DNA from: Kineosporia rhizophila
Lineage (GTDB): Bacteria > Actinomycetota > Actinomycetes > Actinomycetales > Kineosporiaceae
Length of the DNA stretch: 64,000 nucleotides
Reading direction: 5' to 3'
Assembly (NCBI RefSeq): GCF_021277265.1
Contig: NZ_JAJSOH010000035.1
Span: 1-64,000, forward strand
Under the pieces are notes generated by a model, which saw only the letters and a program-made list of their open reading frames with translations, was not told the origin of the DNA and made no database searches. The stretch's first letter is position 1. Every line of letters begins with the position of its first letter. Both the position numbers and the translations under genes were made by a program. Of this stretch, positions 61,721 through 64,000 are shown one piece after another.

Positions 61721-62689
61721 TCAGTGACCGGCCACCGGATGAGGGGTGTACGGCGCCTCCAGCCGGGCCACCTCCTCGTCGCTCAGCTCCAGGCTCAGCG
61801 CCTCGACCGCGTCGGTCAGGTGCTGCGGCTTCGTCGCCCCGATGATCGGTGCGGTGACCACCGGGTTGCGGGCCACCCAGGCCAGGGCCACCTGAGCTCG
61901 GGGCACTCCCCGGGCGGCGGCCACCTCGGCCACCGCCTCGGCGATCCGGCGGTCACCCTCCTGGTAGAGCGCCTGCAGCACCTCGTCGGTCTGCTGCCGG
62001 TTGCTGCCGGAGTCCCAGTCGCGGGTGAGCCGGCCCCGGGCCATCGGGCTCCACGGGATCACCCCGACCCCCTGATCGGCGCAGAACGGCAGCATCTCCC
62101 GCTCCTCCTCGCGGTAGAGCAGGTTGTAGTGCGGCTGCATGCTCACGAACTTCGTCCACCCGTTGAGCTCCGCGGTGAACTGGGCCTTGGCGAACTGCCA
62201 GGCGTACATCGAGGAAGCGCCGATGTAGCGGGCCTTTCCGGCCTTCACCACGTCGTGCAGGGCCTCCATCGTCTCCTCGACCGGGGTCGCCGGGTCCCAG
62301 CGGTGGATCTGGTAGAGGTCGACGTAGTCGGTGCCCAGTCGGCGCAGGCTGGCGTCGATCCCGGTCATGATCGCCTTGCGGGACAGGCCACTTCCGTTCG
62401 GGCCGGGCCGCATCCGGTGAAAGACCTTGGTGGCCAGCACGATCTCGTCGCGGCGGGCGAAGTCGGTCAGCGCCTTGCCGACGATCTCCTCGCTGGTTCC
62501 GTCGGAGTACATGTCGGCGGTGTCGAAGAAGTTGATGCCGGCCTCGACCGCGGCCTTGATGAACGGCCGGCTGGTCTCCTCGTCGAGTGTCCAGGGGTGG
62601 TGGCCGCGTTCCGGGACGCCGTAGCTCATGCACCCCAGGCAGATCGGGGAGACATCGAGACCGGTGCGTCCGAGCTTCACGTAGTCCAT
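61721..62689 (-). CDS. Aldo/keto reductase
   Basis: 322 residues from ATG 62689. TIM-barrel NADPH-dependent oxidoreductase of the YajO/Tas-like group: MDYVKLGRTGLDVSPICLG, FFDTADMYSDGTSEEIVGKA (catalytic Asp and Tyr), LATKVF (Lys), YVDLYQIHRWD (His) and the cofactor loop APIIGATKPQHL. The catalytic tetrad Asp-Tyr-Lys-His is complete. Reduces aldehydes or ketones; the substrate is unknown. It is divergent from the DHA2 exporter, with only 80 bp between starts. Confidence 0.92.
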   Translation of the reverse strand: MDYVKLGRTGLDVSPICLGCMSYGVPERGHHPWTLDEETSRPFIKAAVEAGINFFDTADMYSDGTSEEIVGKALTDFARRDEIVLATKVFHRMRPGPNGSGLSRKAIMTGIDASLRRLGTDYVDLYQIHRWDPATPVEETMEALHDVVKAGKARYIGASSMYAWQFAKAQFTAELNGWTKFVSMQPHYNLLYREEEREMLPFCADQGVGVIPWSPMARGRLTRDWDSGSNRQQTDEVLQALYQEGDRRIAEAVAEVAAARGVPRAQVALAWVARNPVVTAPIIGATKPQHLTDAVEALSLELSDEEVARLEAPYTPHPVAGH

Positions 62690-62769
62690 GCGGGTCAGCG
62701 TAGGTGAGCAGCTCCCGGACACCCAGACTTCGCTCGACTTGGGTTAAGGGTTCGGGCAGTCTCGGTTAC

Positions 62770-64000
62770 ATGATTGAGGACGGGTCGAACGGCGCCGGGG
62801 CAGAGGCGTCCGGTTCGGTTTCGGGAGACGACGCGAAACTGCGGTTGGCCACCCCGGCCGGTCGCTGGGTGCTGACCGCGGCGGTGCTGGGCAGCGCGGT
62901 GGTGAGCCTGGACGCCACGGTGGTGAACGTGGCCCTGCCCACGATCGGCCAGGACCTGGACGCCGACGTGGCCGGGCTGCAGTGGACGGTGAACGGCTAC
63001 GCCCTCACCCTGGCGGCGCTGATCCTGCTCGGCGGCTCGCTCGGCGACCGGTTCGGCCGCCGCCGGGTCTTCGTTCTCGGGGTGGCCTGGTTCGGGGTCG
63101 CCTCACTGTTGTGCGGGGTGGCTCCGAACCTGGAGACGCTCGTGCTCGCCAGAGCCCTCCAGGGCGTGGGTGGCGCTCTGCTCACCCCGGGCAGCCTGGC
63201 GATGATCTCGGCGTCGTTCTGCCGGGAGGACCGGGCCCGGGCGATCGGCGCCTGGTCCGGTCTGGGTGGCGTGGCCTCGGCGGTCGGGCCACTGCTGGGC
63301 GGGGCGCTGCTCGAGCAGTCCTGGCGCTGGATCTTCCTGATCAACCTGCCACTCACGGTTTTCGTGATCTACCTGGCCGTGCGGCACGTGCCGGAGACCC
63401 TGGACGCGAGCGCACCGCGCCGGCTGGACGTGCTGGGTTCGGTCACCGGGGCGATCGGGCTCGGCGGCGTGACCTACGCCCTGATCGCGGCCCCTTCCGG
63501 CAACCAACCGGTGGTCTGGATCGCCGGCCTGGCCGGCGTCCTCGGTTTCGTGCTCTTCATCCGGACCGAACGCCGCAGCCCGCACCCCCTGGTCCCCCTC
63601 GACGTGTTCGCCAACCGGCAGTTCACCGCCGCGAACCTGGTCACGCTCGCGCTCTACGCCGCCATCTCCGGAGTGTTCTTCCTGCTGGCGGTGGTGCTGC
63701 AGGTGGTCACCGGGCTGAGTCCGTTGCAGGCCGGGGCCGCCATGCTGCCGGTGACCCTGCTGATGCTCACCCTCTCGTCCCGCACCGGTGCCCTGGCGGC
63801 TCGCATCGGCCCCCGCCGTCCGATGACCGTGGGCCCGGTAATCATGGCTGGCGGCCTGCTCCTGATGCTCCGGATCGAGCCCGCAGCGGGCTATTTCACC
63901 CACGCCCTACCCGGCATCCTGGTGTTCGGGCTGGGCCTGACCCTGACCGTGGCCCCACTCACCGCAGCCGTGCTGGCCGCGGCCGAAGACCGGCATGCCG
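62770..64000 (+). CDS. MFS exporter, DHA2 (EmrB/QacA) family, cut by right edge
   Basis: At least 410 residues from ATG 62770; the frame is still open at the end of the window. Disordered 28-residue start, then helices with SAVVSLDATVVNVALPTI (the DHA2 helix-1 motif), WTVNGYALTLAALILLGG, motif A GDRFGRRRVF, and ALQGVGGALLTPGSLAMI with motif C nearby (GGVASAVGPLLGGAL). Drug or metabolite/H+ antiporter. No Shine-Dalgarno is visible at the ATG, so the start could be leaderless or slightly different. Confidence 0.9.
   Translation, partial: MIEDGSNGAGAEASGSVSGDDAKLRLATPAGRWVLTAAVLGSAVVSLDATVVNVALPTIGQDLDADVAGLQWTVNGYALTLAALILLGGSLGDRFGRRRVFVLGVAWFGVASLLCGVAPNLETLVLARALQGVGGALLTPGSLAMISASFCREDRARAIGAWSGLGGVASAVGPLLGGALLEQSWRWIFLINLPLTVFVIYLAVRHVPETLDASAPRRLDVLGSVTGAIGLGGVTYALIAAPSGNQPVVWIAGLAGVLGFVLFIRTERRSPHPLVPLDVFANRQFTAANLVTLALYAAISGVFFLLAVVLQVVTGLSPLQAGAAMLPVTLLMLTLSSRTGALAARIGPRRPMTVGPVIMAGGLLLMLRIEPAAGYFTHALPGILVFGLGLTLTVAPLTAAVLAAAEDRHA

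Overview
The window is chromosomal DNA from a high-GC actinobacterium. GC-rich third codon positions, frequent GTG and TTG starts, 4-base ATGA/GTGA gene overlaps, one clear leaderless-type promoter and the gene families present all agree. RecBCD, a chemotaxis gene set, a bacterial expansin and soil-type transporters would fit a motile actinobacterium of the Kineosporiales type, but that placement is inference. I see no rRNA, tRNA, CRISPR array, insertion sequence or intact prophage.

Layout. 1-4352 (minus): a UbiA-type prenyltransferase running off the left edge and carrying a long hexapeptide-repeat insertion, its partner inositol-3-phosphate-synthase-like protein, and acetoacetyl-CoA synthetase. 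4412-14118 (plus): an orphan M15 endolysin-like peptidase, then a tightly overlapping recC-recB-recD operon. 14227-17663: a small zinc-finger-like protein, an M50 site-2 protease, a CaCA cation exchanger behind a probable manganese (yybP-ykoY) riboswitch, and an SRPBCC protein. 17660-22135 (minus): two membrane histidine kinases and one NarL-type regulator. 22243-30379: a release-factor-like baeRF2 protein, an expansin, an ArsR/AHSA1 pair, a multi-sensor diguanylate cyclase and glucose-6-phosphate dehydrogenase. 30604-35140: a CUT1 sugar ABC importer behind a perfect operator, and a two-gene flavin reductase operon with a structured leader. 35221-40584: an extremely acidic unknown protein, a secreted tripeptidyl-aminopeptidase-type hydrolase, and an MFS exporter with its TetR regulator and paired operators. 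40669-46011 (minus): mcp-mcp-cheY-cheR-cheX, the two receptors sharing a near-identical 810-bp signalling module. 46194-49274: an MMPL exporter divergent from a TetR regulator, with two palindromes between them. 49397-57449: DUF3311/MctP monocarboxylate symporter, DEAD-box helicase, GT87-like mannosyltransferase, NUDT19-like hydrolase, QueE, a SUFU-domain protein and TauE. 57505-61451 (minus): a polyamine/phosphonate/iron-type ABC importer. 61721-64000: an aldo/keto reductase and a DHA2 exporter cut by the right edge.

The most interesting system is the kinase pair at 18366-22135. The downstream-encoded kinase has lost the phosphoacceptor histidine (Asp at that place) but keeps an intact ATP-binding domain. 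The upstream-encoded kinase keeps the histidine but has a degenerate ATP-binding domain. Their defects are complementary, and a single response regulator follows in the same operon. This suggests a naturally split histidine kinase that would work only as a heterodimer by trans-phosphorylation.

Other points of note are the 18-bp/hexapeptide array inside the UbiA protein, the riboswitch, three well-formed palindromic operator sets, and FliA/WhiG-like promoters before both chemoreceptor genes. Functions are inferred from recognisable motifs; no database search was possible.
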